Shown here: piece after piece, positions 9,059-17,600 of the stretch | Layout: the number at the start of each line of letters is the position of its first letter | How positions within the stretch are numbered: position 1 is the first letter of the stretch | The notes under the pieces: model-generated | The model's input: the letters and a program-made list of their open reading frames with translations, nothing else | The model's database searches: none | What the model was told of the DNA's origin: nothing | Translations under genes and position numbers: made by a program | Source: Paractinoplanes maris | Lineage (GTDB): Bacteria > Actinomycetota > Actinomycetes > Mycobacteriales > Micromonosporaceae | Reading direction: 5' to 3' | NCBI RefSeq assembly: GCF_023544465.1 | Contig: NZ_JALPVL010000011.1 | Coordinates: 124,001 to 188,000 of the forward strand | Length of the DNA stretch: 64,000 nucleotides

Positions 9059-9967
9059 GTGGAGGCCCGGCCGCGCACCAGCGTGGCCGGGCCGGCCCCC
9101 GCCGCCGGGCGTAAGAAGAGCCCGTACCCCTCCTGGTTCTACCTGCCGGCCGCCATCGTGTACGCGGTGCTCTTCCTGGTGCCGACCGTGACCTCGTTCT
9201 ACTTCAGCCTGACCCGCTGGAGCATCTTCGACTCCCAGTTCATCGGGTTCGACAACTACGTCACGTTCTTCCGGGAGCCGGCGCTGGTCTCCGGGCTGTG
9301 GCACACCGTGCTCTACGCGGTGATCACCTCGGGGCTCAAGGTGCTGCTCGGCCTGGGCCTGGCGGTGCTGCTCACCTCGCAGATCATCGGCCGCGGTTAC
9401 CTGCGCTCGGTGGTGTTCTTCCCGGTCCTGGTCAGCACGATCGGGGTCGGCCTGACCTTCACGATCCTCCTCGACCCCGAGGAGGGGCTGGTCAACGAGT
9501 CGCTGGCGCTGATCGGCGTCCAGGGGCCGGGCTGGCTCACCGACCCCAGCTTCGCGCTGATGTCGGTCGCCCTGGTCGACGTGTGGAAGGGCGTCGGCCT
9601 GGCCACGTTGATCTACATCGCCGGCATCGTGTCCATCCCGCAGGAGTATTTCGAGGCGGCCCGCGTCGACGGCGCCACCGCCTGGCAGAACTTCGTGAAG
9701 ATCGTGCTGCCGCTGGCTCGGCCGGCGACCTTCACGGTCATCCTGCTGTCGCTGATCGGCGGGCTGCGTTCGTTCGACCTGATCTGGGCGATGACCCGCG
9801 GTGGTCCCGGCTTCACCTCCGACGTGATCGCGTCGGTGATCTACAAGCAGTACCAGGCCGGTTTCTACGGCCTGTCGACGGCCGGCAACGTGGTGCTGTT
9901 CCTGCTGGTGACGGCGATCATCTTCCCGCTGTCGCGGTATCTGAACTCCAAGGAGGTGGACCTGTGA
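9059..9967 (+). CDS. Sugar ABC transporter permease, MalF/UgpA type
   Basis: A 302-residue inner-membrane permease with six predicted helices. The cytoplasmic EAA loop reads YFEAARVDGATAWQNFVKIV followed by LPLARP, the contact site for the ATPase. GTG 9059 is chosen because GAAGG lies 9 bases upstream and it follows the binding-protein stop by 2 bases; the open frame upstream is only a shadow inside the binding protein. It pairs with the next permease, and no ATP-binding gene is in the operon, as is usual for actinobacterial CUT1 importers energised by a shared MsiK-type ATPase. Confidence 0.9.
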   Translation: MEARPRTSVAGPAPAAGRKKSPYPSWFYLPAAIVYAVLFLVPTVTSFYFSLTRWSIFDSQFIGFDNYVTFFREPALVSGLWHTVLYAVITSGLKVLLGLGLAVLLTSQIIGRGYLRSVVFFPVLVSTIGVGLTFTILLDPEEGLVNESLALIGVQGPGWLTDPSFALMSVALVDVWKGVGLATLIYIAGIVSIPQEYFEAARVDGATAWQNFVKIVLPLARPATFTVILLSLIGGLRSFDLIWAMTRGGPGFTSDVIASVIYKQYQAGFYGLSTAGNVVLFLLVTAIIFPLSRYLNSKEVDL

Positions 9968-10815
9968 CCGCCGCTGCCGGGGTGAACCGGAGACCGCGTA
10001 AGAACCTTGTGCTCAGCGTGGTGGCGATCCTGCTGTCGGTCGTGGTCTTCCTGGTGCCGTTCGCCTTCATCCTGCTGACCGCGGTGAAGAGCCGGCAGGA
10101 GGCCTCGCGGCTGGACTTCTCGTGGCCCACGCAGTTCCAGTTCGTGCAGAACTTCGTGGACGTGGTGCAGGCCCGCGACTACATGCTGATCATCGCCTTC
10201 ATCAACAGCACGATCCTCACCGTGGCCTCGGTGGCCATCCTGGTGGTGCTGTCGGCAATGGTGGCCTTTGTGCTGCAGCGCCGCCGCACCCGGTGGACCG
10301 GCCTGGTCAACTTCCTGGTCCTGTCCGGTCTGATCATCCCGCCGGCCGTCGTGCCGACCATCTGGGTGCTGCAGAAGCTCGGGCTCTTCCGGACGATGCC
10401 CGGGCTCATCCTGATCGAGGTCGCGTTCGGCCTGTCGTTCTGCATCCTGCTGTTCCGGGCGTTCATCGCCACGATCCCGCGCGAACTCGACGAGGCGGCG
10501 ATCATCGACGGGGCCGGGCCGATGCGGCTGTTCTTCCGGGTCATCCTCCCGCTCCTGCGGTCGGTCATCATCACCGTCGTCGTGGTGCAGTCGGTGACGG
10601 TCTTCAACGACTTCGTCAACCCGCTGTACTTCCTGCCGGGCGACCAGAACGCCACGGTCCAGCTGACCCTCTACAACTTCTCGAGCGCCTATTCGACCCA
10701 GTACAACCTGCTCTTCATGGACATCCTGCTGATCACGATCCCGCCGCTGATCATGTTCCTGTTCTTCAACAAGCGCATCGTCGCCGGCATGACGGCGGGC
10801 GCGGTCAAGGGGTAG
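9964..10815 (+). CDS. Sugar ABC transporter permease, MalG/UgpE type
   Basis: A 283-residue second permease of the importer, six helices, with EAA loop ELDEAAIIDGAGPMRLFFRV. GTG 9964 overlaps the previous stop by GTGA and is preceded by the strong site AAGGAGG, which decides the start. With the preceding permease it forms the membrane heterodimer. It is the last transporter gene, followed 10 bases later by a strong hairpin. Confidence 0.9.
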   Translation: MTAAAGVNRRPRKNLVLSVVAILLSVVVFLVPFAFILLTAVKSRQEASRLDFSWPTQFQFVQNFVDVVQARDYMLIIAFINSTILTVASVAILVVLSAMVAFVLQRRRTRWTGLVNFLVLSGLIIPPAVVPTIWVLQKLGLFRTMPGLILIEVAFGLSFCILLFRAFIATIPRELDEAAIIDGAGPMRLFFRVILPLLRSVIITVVVVQSVTVFNDFVNPLYFLPGDQNATVQLTLYNFSSAYSTQYNLLFMDILLITIPPLIMFLFFNKRIVAGMTAGAVKG

Positions 10816-10825
10816 GGGAGAGACT

Positions 10826-10857
10826 GGGGGTCGCGCCGTTGCCTCGGCGCGACCCCC
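10826..10857 (+). terminator. Strong hairpin after the rhamnose importer genes
   Basis: A 12-bp perfect stem (10826-10837 with 10846-10857, GGGGGTCGCGCC against its complement) with an 8-base loop follows the last permease. There is no long T tract, as usual in high-GC actinobacteria. Since the dehydrogenase gene begins only 26 bases later, it may attenuate rather than end transcription. Confidence 0.75.
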
Positions 10858-10882
10858 TCGTTCCGCCCCGCCGGAGGTCGAC

Positions 10883-11845
10883 ATGCTGGTATCCCGTCTC
10901 CACGCCGCCGGTGACGTCCGGCTCCACGACGAGCCCGATCCGACCGGCGAGGGCACTCTCGTGGAGGTGACCTCGGTCGGCATCTGCGGGTCGGATCTGC
11001 ACTGGTTCACCGAGGGCGGCATCGGCGACGCGGTCCCGGCGAAACCGCTCGTGCTCGGTCACGAGATGGCCGGGGTGATCCGCGGCGGGGCCGACGACGG
11101 CGTACGGGTGGCCATCGACCCGGCGATCCCGTGCCACCACTGCGAGCCGTGCCTCGACGGCTACCCCAACCTCTGCCTGAACATCGTCTTCGCCGGGCAC
11201 GGAGCGACCGACGGCGGGCTGCGCCAGTTCATGAGCTGGCCGGCCGACCGGCTGCACCGGCTGCCCGACGCGGTGTCCGACGACGACGGTGCCATGCTCG
11301 AGCCGCTGGGGGTGGCGCTGCACGCCTACGACCATGCCCATGTGCGGCTGGCGTCCACGGTGGCCGTCGTCGGGTGCGGGCCGATCGGGCTCCTGCTGAT
11401 CCAGCTGGCGCTGCGCGGCGGCGCCACCCAGGTGCTCGCGGCCGAGCCGCTGCCGCACCGGATGGCGGTCGCGGCCCGCCTCGGCGCGGTGCCGATCGAG
11501 GCGGAGGCCGCCGCCGACGTGGTCTTCGAGGTCTCCGGCTCACCCGCGGCGGTCGAGGCGGCCCTGCGGGTGGCCAAGCCGGGCGCCCGGGTCGTGCTGG
11601 TCGGCATCCCCGACGGCGACACCACCACGTTCAGCGCGTCGATCGCCCGCCGCAAGGGATTGACACTGGTCCTGGCCCGCCGGATGGGCGAGGTCTATCC
11701 CCGGGCGATCGCGCTGGCCGCACAGAAGCTCGTCGATCTGGGGTCGCTGGTGTCCGACACCTTCCCGCTCACCGCGGTGTCCGACGCCCTCGGGACGGCG
11801 GCCGCCCGGACGGGTCTGAAAGTGGTCGTCCACCCCAACGGTTAA
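10883..11845 (+). CDS. Zinc-dependent alcohol/polyol dehydrogenase (MDR family)
   Basis: A 320-residue medium-chain dehydrogenase. Catalytic zinc ligands Cys35, His60 and Glu61 (GICGSDLHWF, LGHEMAG) and four structural-zinc cysteines (84, 87, 90, 98 in CHHCEPCLDGYPNLC) are all present, followed by a Rossmann motif GCGPIG near residue 163. The sequence resembles L-idonate/L-threonine/sorbitol dehydrogenases. At the end of the rhamnosidase island it may oxidise L-rhamnose or a degradation product; the substrate is not readable. GGAGG lies 8 bases before the ATG. It is separated from the importer by the hairpin at 10826-10857. Confidence 0.85.
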   Translation: MLVSRLHAAGDVRLHDEPDPTGEGTLVEVTSVGICGSDLHWFTEGGIGDAVPAKPLVLGHEMAGVIRGGADDGVRVAIDPAIPCHHCEPCLDGYPNLCLNIVFAGHGATDGGLRQFMSWPADRLHRLPDAVSDDDGAMLEPLGVALHAYDHAHVRLASTVAVVGCGPIGLLLIQLALRGGATQVLAAEPLPHRMAVAARLGAVPIEAEAAADVVFEVSGSPAAVEAALRVAKPGARVVLVGIPDGDTTTFSASIARRKGLTLVLARRMGEVYPRAIALAAQKLVDLGSLVSDTFPLTAVSDALGTAAARTGLKVVVHPNG

Positions 11846-11849
11846 TCCA

Positions 11850-11878
11850 TTGTCCGCGGGCGGGGCGGACCTTACCGT
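11850..11878 (+). promoter_or_regulatory. Predicted promoter of the HNH gene unit
   Basis: TTGTCC (11850-11855) and TACCGT (11873-11878) are spaced by 17 bases, a good fit to a vegetative actinobacterial promoter. The inferred start of transcription is near 11885, leaving a leader of about 130 bases before the HNH nuclease gene; the leader contains a short reading frame. Confidence 0.5.
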
Positions 11879-11914
11879 AGAGATCACCAACTGGTCGGGG
11901 TTCAGGAGAAACGG

Positions 11915-11977
11915 ATGCTCTGTCTGATGTCGTGCGGTGGCCTGGCTGCCGTGCGCCCCGACCACATATCCGGGTGA
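11915..11977 (+). CDS. Possible 20-residue leader peptide
   Basis: ATG 11915 is preceded by AGGAGA at a 5-base gap and opens a 20-codon frame, MLCLMSCGGLAAVRPDHISG, ending in TGA at 11977. It lies in the transcribed leader between a predicted promoter (11850-11878) and the HNH nuclease start at 12019. The two cysteines recall actinobacterial leader peptides, but there is no Cys run and no clear attenuator. It could equally be chance. Confidence 0.3.
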   Translation: MLCLMSCGGLAAVRPDHISG

Positions 11978-12018
11978 CGCCGTGGGCGCTTCCCGGAATT
12001 CTGCAGGGAGGTGACCCG

Positions 12019-12468
12019 GTGAGTGATGTGCTGGTGCTGAACGCCGATCTGGGGCCGCTGCACCGGGTGAGCCTGCGGCACGCCGTGCGGATGCTGGTGC
12101 GGCAGGTGGCCGAGGTGCACGAGGCCCGCCCCGACGGCCTGATCGGGGTCTGGCCGGTCCCGACGGTGGTCCGCCTCGTCTCGTACGTCGTCACCCGCTG
12201 GCGCCACAGCCGGGGCCCGTCGTGGTCCCGCGCCGGCGTGCTGGCCCGCGACGGCAAGCGCTGCGCCTACTGCGGCCGGGCGGCCACGACCATCGACCAC
12301 GTGCTGCCCCGCTCGCGAGGCGGCGCCAACAGCTGGCTCAACACGGTCGCCGCGTGCTACCCGTGCAACCAGCGCAAGGGCAGCCGCACCCCGGCCGAGG
12401 CCCGGATGCCCCTGCGCGCTCTGCCGGTGACTCCTACCTGGACGTCGTTCGCGGTTCACCGCTCCTGA
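12019..12468 (+). CDS. HNH endonuclease-domain protein
   Basis: A 149-residue protein of the small actinobacterial HNH family. The N-terminal 60 residues (VLVLNADLGPLHRVSLRHAV) are typical of this family, and the nuclease core has zinc knuckle CAYC (Cys82, Cys85), the metal-binding IDHVLPRSRGG with the HNH histidine, and a second pair CYPC. GTG 12019 is chosen for the strong GGGAGGTGA upstream and because family similarity begins there. The members are widespread chromosomal genes, often without mobile neighbours; the biological role is unknown. Confidence 0.85.
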   Translation: MSDVLVLNADLGPLHRVSLRHAVRMLVRQVAEVHEARPDGLIGVWPVPTVVRLVSYVVTRWRHSRGPSWSRAGVLARDGKRCAYCGRAATTIDHVLPRSRGGANSWLNTVAACYPCNQRKGSRTPAEARMPLRALPVTPTWTSFAVHRS

Positions 12469-12496
12469 CGGACGGGGCCGGGGTCGCTCGCCTGAC

Positions 12497-12515
12497 CGGG
12501 GGTGTCACACCCCCG
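12497..12515. promoter_or_regulatory. Perfect 19-bp palindrome before the DUF1905 gene
   Basis: CGGGGGTGTCACACCCCCG is perfectly symmetric around base 12506. The arms are too close to form a hairpin, so a dimeric repressor site is more likely than a terminator. It is centred 25 bases before the next start codon. Confidence 0.45.
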
Positions 12516-12530
12516 TGTCATGCTCGGGCG

Positions 12531-12830
12531 ATGGTCGTCGACTTCGAGAGCGAACTGTGGTTGTGGGCCGCGCGCAAGACGGAGAGCTGGACGTTCGTCA
12601 GCCTGCCGGTCGAGGCGTCCGACGAGATCCGGGACCGCACCGAGGGGCTGCGCCGCGGCTTCGGCTCGGTGCGGGTCAAGGCCTCGGTCGGCGCCAGCCA
12701 CTGGCGGACGTCCATCTTCCCGGGCGGTGACGGCGTCTACGTCCTGCCGATCAAGCGGGCCATCCGCACGGCGCAGGGTCTCGAGGTCGGCGACGTCGCG
12801 ACGGTCTCCGTCGAGCTGATCGATGTGTAG
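12531..12830 (+). CDS. DUF1905-domain protein
   Basis: A 99-residue protein matching the small beta-rich DUF1905 family: WTFVSLPVEASDEIRD, then FGSVRVKASVGASHWRTSIF, and the closing AIRTAQGLEVGDVATVSVEL. Members are found alone or fused to YdeI/OmpD-associated domains; the molecular role is not established. ATG 12531 is chosen because the domain begins right after it; no clear ribosome site is present, so translation may be leaderless or weak. It lies behind the palindrome at 12497-12515, and its stop codon is the first part of a terminator stem. Confidence 0.8.
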   Translation: MVVDFESELWLWAARKTESWTFVSLPVEASDEIRDRTEGLRRGFGSVRVKASVGASHWRTSIFPGGDGVYVLPIKRAIRTAQGLEVGDVATVSVELIDV

Positions 12831-12863
12831 CCCCGGCGCGCGCTGGCGCTGCGCGCCGGGGCT
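12829..12863 (+). terminator. 13-bp stem terminator overlapping the DUF1905 stop
   Basis: AGCCCCGGCGCGC (12829-12841) pairs perfectly with 12851-12863 around a 9-base loop, starting inside the stop codon. It separates this gene from the convergent His-rich gene. Confidence 0.75.
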
Positions 12864-12929
12864 CATCTTCCGGGGCGCGCCCGTCCGGAGCCGGGGGACA
12901 ACGGACGGACGGCCCCAGCCTCGGGGGTC

Positions 12930-13121
12930 CTACCAGCCACGGCGCTTCTTGTAGTGGCCGTGGTGCTTGTAATGACCGTGGTGCTTGTAGTGGCCGTGAT
13001 GGCCATACGTCGGCGGCGGACCGTAGGCGCCGTAGCCGCCGGGGTGGTGCCCCTGGTGGCCCCGTTTCTGCAGCTTCGACGCGATCAGCGACATCAGCAA
13101 CCTCTTGACGGAACCGCTCAC
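12930..13121 (-). CDS. Small His/Gly/Tyr-rich repeat protein
   Basis: A 63-residue basic protein. A 20-residue helical N-terminus (SVKRLLMSLIASKLQKRG) is followed by a Gly/Pro/Tyr segment and three tandem HHGHYK units, ending KRRGW. GTG 13121 is supported by a strong GAGGAGG 5 bases upstream, which is the best evidence that this short frame is real. Eleven histidines suggest metal or polyphosphate binding, as in other His-rich peptides, but no family was recognised. It is convergent to the DUF1905 gene and stands alone. Confidence 0.6.
   Translation of the reverse strand: MSGSVKRLLMSLIASKLQKRGHQGHHPGGYGAYGPPPTYGHHGHYKHHGHYKHHGHYKKRRGW
12949..13002 (-). repeat. Three 18-bp tandem repeats coding HHGHYK
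   Basis: Three 18-base units (12949-12966, 12967-12984, 12985-13002) differ by two or fewer bases and stay in frame within the small His-rich gene. The near-identity at DNA level, including third positions, suggests recent expansion or gene conversion. Confidence 0.8.
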
Positions 13122-13209
13122 TGTGGCCTCCTCGACTGGTGACTACCACGGTAGGTGGTCAAGTCCAGTACTCGCTGTGACCCGACTGGCGGTTTCCTGA
13201 GACTCGGAG

Positions 13210-13554
13210 CTACTCCACGCGGTATCGGTCGACCAGGCCGGCGAGGATGTCACGCGTACGGTGGAGGTCCTCGATCTGCCGGGTCACCCGATCGAGTTCC
13301 GAGGTCAGCCGCTCGGCCAGCCACGGCGTGCGGATCGCCTCGTTGCTGATGCACGGGAGCACGTCGGTGATGGTCGCGCTGGTGAGCCCGGCCGACAGCA
13401 ACGCCTGAATCAACGAGACCCGCTCGACGGCCGAGTCGGGATAGTGCCGCTGGCCGCCGCCGCTGCGCGAGCTCGACAGCAGGCCCTGCTCCTCGTAATA
13501 GCGCAGTGACCGGGCACTGGCACCGGTCGCCGCGGACAGGTCACCGATCCGCAT
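13210..13554 (-). CDS. MerR-family transcriptional regulator
   Basis: A 114-residue regulator. The N-terminal winged helix reads MRIGDLSAATGASARSLRYY, then EEQGLLSSSRSGGGQRHY, the MerR hallmark, followed by the dimerising coiled coil (about residues 78-110). No cysteine cluster for metal binding is evident, so an organic or redox signal is likelier. The start is ATG 13554; the open frame extends far upstream only as a shadow of the oxidoreductase. It is divergent from an old-yellow-enzyme gene, 51 bases away, with a shared inverted repeat, so it very probably controls that gene and itself. Confidence 0.88.
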   Translation of the reverse strand: MRIGDLSAATGASARSLRYYEEQGLLSSSRSGGGQRHYPDSAVERVSLIQALLSAGLTSATITDVLPCISNEAIRTPWLAERLTSELDRVTRQIEDLHRTRDILAGLVDRYRVE

Positions 13555-13566
13555 TCCTACAACGTG

Positions 13567-13599
13567 CTTGACCCTCACATCGGTGTCAAGTTTTACCGT
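13567..13599 (+). promoter_or_regulatory. MerR-type promoter/operator with a 20-bp spacer
   Basis: CTTGAC (13567-13572) and GTCAAG (13585-13590) form an inverted repeat with a 12-base centre. Read forward, TTGACC (13568-13573) and TACCGT (13594-13599) are separated by 20 bases, the overlong spacer that MerR activators correct by twisting DNA. The transcript would begin at about the ATG of the oxidoreductase, so it is probably leaderless. Confidence 0.65.
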
Positions 13600-13605
13600 G
13601 TCCAC

Positions 13606-14601
13606 ATGACCACCACCACCGCGCTCGTCGAACCGGCCACCCTGGCCGGTCTGCCGCTGACCAGCCCGTTCGTCATGGCCCCGATGACCCGCGAGCGCTC
13701 GCCGCACGGCGTGCCGGCGCCGGAGGTCGCCGCCTACTACCGCCGCCGCGCCGAGAACGGCGTGGGCCTGATCATCACCGAGGGCGTGCTCGTCGACCAT
13801 CCCAGCGCCGGCCACCAGCGCGACGTGCCGCGGCTCACCGAGGGCGCGGCCGAGGCCGGCTGGCGGCACGTGACGAGCGAGGTCCACGCCGCCGGCGGCC
13901 GGATCGCCGCCCAGCTGTGGCACCTCGGCAGTCAGCGCGAGCCGGCCGTCTGGACACCGCAGACCATGTCCGGCGGCGACTTCGACACCCTCCTGCGGGC
14001 CTACGCCGAGGCGGCCCGCGTCGCCGTCCGGGCCGGCTTCGACGCGGTCGAGGTGCACGCCGCCCATGGCTACCTGCTCGACGAGTTCCTGTGGCCGGTG
14101 ACCAACCCGACCGGGCGCCACCGGGACCTCCCGGCCGAGGTGGTCCGGGCCGTCCGCGCCGAGATCCCGGCCGGCCTGCCGCTGATCGTCCGGTTCTCCC
14201 AGTTCAAGGAACGCGACTACAGCGCCCGCATCGCCGATACGCCGGCCGAGCTCGGCACGATCCTGAACGGCTTCCGCGAGGCGGGGGCCGACGTGCTGCA
14301 CGCCTCGCAGCGCCGGTTCTGGGAGCCGGCGTTCCCGGGCAGCGACCGTAACCTGGCCGGCTGGGCCAAGCACCTGACCGGCCTCCCGTCGATCACTGTC
14401 GGCTCGATCGGGCTGACCCGCGACTTCGCCGGCTCCGACCGGATGCGCGAGCTCCTCGACCGGCGGGCGCGGGGCGAGTACGACCTGATGGCGCTCGGCC
14501 GGGTGCTGCTCGGCAACCCGGCCTGGGTGCGGCTGGCCGAGGCGGGCCGGCTCGACGAGATCCGCGACTACGACAAGGCGGATGAGGAGCATTACGCCTG
14601 A
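13606..14601 (+). CDS. Old yellow enzyme-type NADH:flavin oxidoreductase
   Basis: A 331-residue FMN-dependent TIM-barrel ene-reductase. Visible family signatures are PFVMAPMTRERSPHG at the N-terminus, AQLWHLGSQ, EVHAAHGYLLDEFL, and the FMN-phosphate region SIGLTRDF followed by MALGRVLLGNP. Such enzymes reduce activated C=C bonds in quinones and electrophiles. ATG 13606 is chosen from the leaderless promoter geometry; an upstream in-frame start at 13564 would include the promoter. It is divergent from a MerR regulator, fitting an electrophile- or quinone-detoxification switch. Confidence 0.9.
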   Translation: MTTTTALVEPATLAGLPLTSPFVMAPMTRERSPHGVPAPEVAAYYRRRAENGVGLIITEGVLVDHPSAGHQRDVPRLTEGAAEAGWRHVTSEVHAAGGRIAAQLWHLGSQREPAVWTPQTMSGGDFDTLLRAYAEAARVAVRAGFDAVEVHAAHGYLLDEFLWPVTNPTGRHRDLPAEVVRAVRAEIPAGLPLIVRFSQFKERDYSARIADTPAELGTILNGFREAGADVLHASQRRFWEPAFPGSDRNLAGWAKHLTGLPSITVGSIGLTRDFAGSDRMRELLDRRARGEYDLMALGRVLLGNPAWVRLAEAGRLDEIRDYDKADEEHYA

Positions 14602-14642
14602 TTCCCAGCGGGGCGGATGCCCGGCTTGGTGCAATTGGGGTC

Positions 14643-17600
14643 ATGGGGGCCGAAACGCCGAGAGCAGCCGTCCGTGCCTGGCGGGACGGGCTCGTCAACC
14701 TCGACGGCGGCAACCGCCTGCTCAACCTCCGGCCCTCGGCCGCGGGCAGCCTGGAGGTGGCCGGGCCGGGCGCGCCCGAGATCGTGGCGGCGTTGCGGAG
14801 CGGGGAGACGTTCGGGTTCCTCCCGGCCGACGCCACACCGGCGCCCGGCTCCCTGTTCCGCACCGGGCTCGGACCGGTGGCCCTCGGCAGCACGCTGCGG
14901 CGGCTGCAGCGGCGATCGCGGCAGGACCTGCTCGACCGTGGGGTGGCCACGCTGCACCTGGCGGTCGGCGTGCTGCGGTGGCGCGACGAGGAGGGTGCGG
15001 CCTTCGCCAGCCCGGTGTTGTTGCTCCCGGCCGAGCTGGTCGCGCGCGGGCCGGGCGATGTGCCGCGGCTGCGCGAGCGGGACGACGAGCCGGTGGTGAA
15101 TCCGGCCCTGGCCCTGCGGTTGCGCCGGATGGGCATCGCGATGCCGGCACCGCCCACCGGGGGCGAGCTGGATGTGCGGGGTTATCTGAACGCGCTGCGG
15201 GCCACGGTCAGCAATCGCGACTGGCCGGTCGACGAAGGCGTGCTGCTGTCGTGCTTCAGCTTCCACAAGGAGGCGATGTATCGGGATCTGCTCGACAACG
15301 AGGCCCGGATCGCCGGCCACCCGCTGGTGCGGGCGCTGGCCGGTCAGGGCGCCCCCGATCCCGGCTCAGCGCCCGGAACCGGCGGGGCGCACGACGAGCT
15401 GCCCCTGGTGCTGGACGCGGACGCCACGCAGCGGGCCTGTGTGGAGGCGGCGCTGGCCGGGCGCAGCTTCGTCCTGGACGGTCCGCCGGGGACGGGCAAA
15501 TCGCAGACCATCGCGAACATCATCGGCTGCCTGCTGCACGCCGGGAAGCGTGTCCTGTTCGTCTCGGAGAAGGCCGCCGCTCTCGACGTCGTGCGCAACC
15601 GCCTGGCCGCGGCCGGCCTGGACCCGTACCTGTTGGAGCTGCACAGCCACAAGGCCACCCGCAAGGAGGTGGCTCGCGCCCTGGCCGCCGCGCTGACCGA
15701 ACCACCGGCACCGCGGCCGGCCGCCGCGAGCACGGTCGATCGCCGCCGTCTGGCCGAGCTGCGCGACCGCCTGGACGCCTACGCCACCGCCATGAACGAG
15801 CGCCGCGAGCCGCTGGGGCGCACCCTCCACGAGGTGCTGGGCGAGGCGGCCCGGCTCGACGATCGGCCGGCCGCCCCGATGCACCTGTCGACCGCGCTCA
15901 GCCCCGAAACCGTGCGGCAGATGCTGGACGCGGCCGACGAACTGGCCCGCTGCCGCCGCGCGCCCGCCGAGGGCGAGGACTTCCTCTGGCGCGAGGTGAC
16001 CGAGCCGCAGCCCCTGGACGAGCCCCTGCGCGACGCTCTGACGGCCCTGCGGGCCTTGCGGTCCCAGGCCATGACGTACGGGTTGAGCCGCCCCGCCGAG
16101 GCCGAAGCCCTCAGCGCCCGGGTCACGCTCGCGGCCCGGCGACCCGCCCCGGTGGACGACACGTGGCTCACCGCGCCCTCCCTGGAATCCTTCGAGCGCG
16201 CCGCCGAGCGCCGGGCCGCCCTCCTGGCCGAGGCCCGGGACGCCGCCCGGGCCGTGCACGAGGCGGCCGGCGTCGACTGGCACGACCTGCCCGACCTGCT
16301 TCCGCCCGCCCTGGAGCAGGGGACGCTGACCGCCGCCGCGGCCGAGCTGACCGCCCGCCGCCACGCCGCCGAAGCCGACACCCTGGAGCAGTTGCTGCGC
16401 GAGGCCGGGCCGTTCGCCACCCGCCTCGGCCTGCCCGCCCCGGTCACCTTCGCCGATCTGGCCCGCTTCGCGGCCGTGGCCGAGCCGGCCGCCCGGGCCA
16501 ACCGTCCCGAGCCGTTCTGGTTCGGTCCGGGCGTCCTGGCCGGGGTCGCCGACGCCGCGGCCGTGCTCCGCCGGTGCGCCGGGGCCGTCGTCGCGACCGG
16601 GGCCGAGTGCCGCCGCTATTTCGCCGACACGATCGTCGACCAGCCCGTCGAGCAGCTGGCCGACCGGCTGGCCCACGAGCACCGCGGCCTGCGCAAGCTC
16701 CTTCGTGCCTACCGCCGTGACTGGGACGCGGTGGCCGCCTTCGCGCTGCCGTCGGTCCGGCCCGCCGACGCGGTCGCCCACCTCGGCGCGGCAGTGGCCT
16801 GGCAGCGGGCCCTGCGCGAGCGGGCCGCCGCCGAGCGCCGGTACGCGCCACTGCTCGGCCGTTACAGCCGGGGCGGCGAGGCCGGGGTCGACGAGGCCCT
16901 GCGGACCGCGGCCGACCTGCTGCGGCTCAGCCCGCCCGACGCCCTGCCCGCCGTGGCCGACCAGATCTGCCGTCCCGCCCCCGATCCCGACCTGATCCGG
17001 CTCGGGGCGCAGGCCCGCACGGTGGCCGGCTGGGAGCCGGGGCCGGAGCCGGTGCTCGGTGCCGTGGCCCGCCGGCACGCCCAGGTCGGGCCGTTCATCG
17101 AGGCCGCCACGGTGCTGCAAGCCTTCAGCCGGGCGGTCGGCCGCGGGGTCGACCTGGCCGAGGCGCTGCGCCTGACCGACCTGCGCCGCGCCGCCGCCGA
17201 CCGCGAGCGGGCACTGCACTTCGACGCGGAGAGCGCGGAGAGCGCGGGAGGCGCGGGACGCGCGGGCGGCGCGGAAGGCGCGGGCGGCCCGGACGCGCCG
17301 GGCCTCACCGACGCCGTCGCCTGGGCGGCCGAGATGCGCCGGCTGGCCACCGGCCACGACAAGCCGCTCACCGAGGACGAGGCCGCGCTGCGAGCGGACC
17401 CCGACGAGGCGGCGGCGCTGGCCGAAGCCGTCGGCTCCTGGACAAGCGCCCGGGACACCGTCGTCGCCGCCTTCGCAGCGTCGCGCCGGCCCGAGATCGA
17501 GGCGGCACTCGACGACTTCGACGGCGGTTTCCTGACCGGCCTGCTGGCCGACGCGCGTGGTCAGCAGGAGTGGCTGGGCTATCAGCACGCGCTCGGCCTG

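Noticed and set aside
12949..13002. CRISPR-like short repeats
   Set aside because: They are contiguous 18-bp coding units with no spacers.
13564..13605. Longer oxidoreductase start at 13564
   Set aside because: It would place the promoter and MerR operator inside the coding sequence; the ATG at 13606 agrees with the leaderless geometry.
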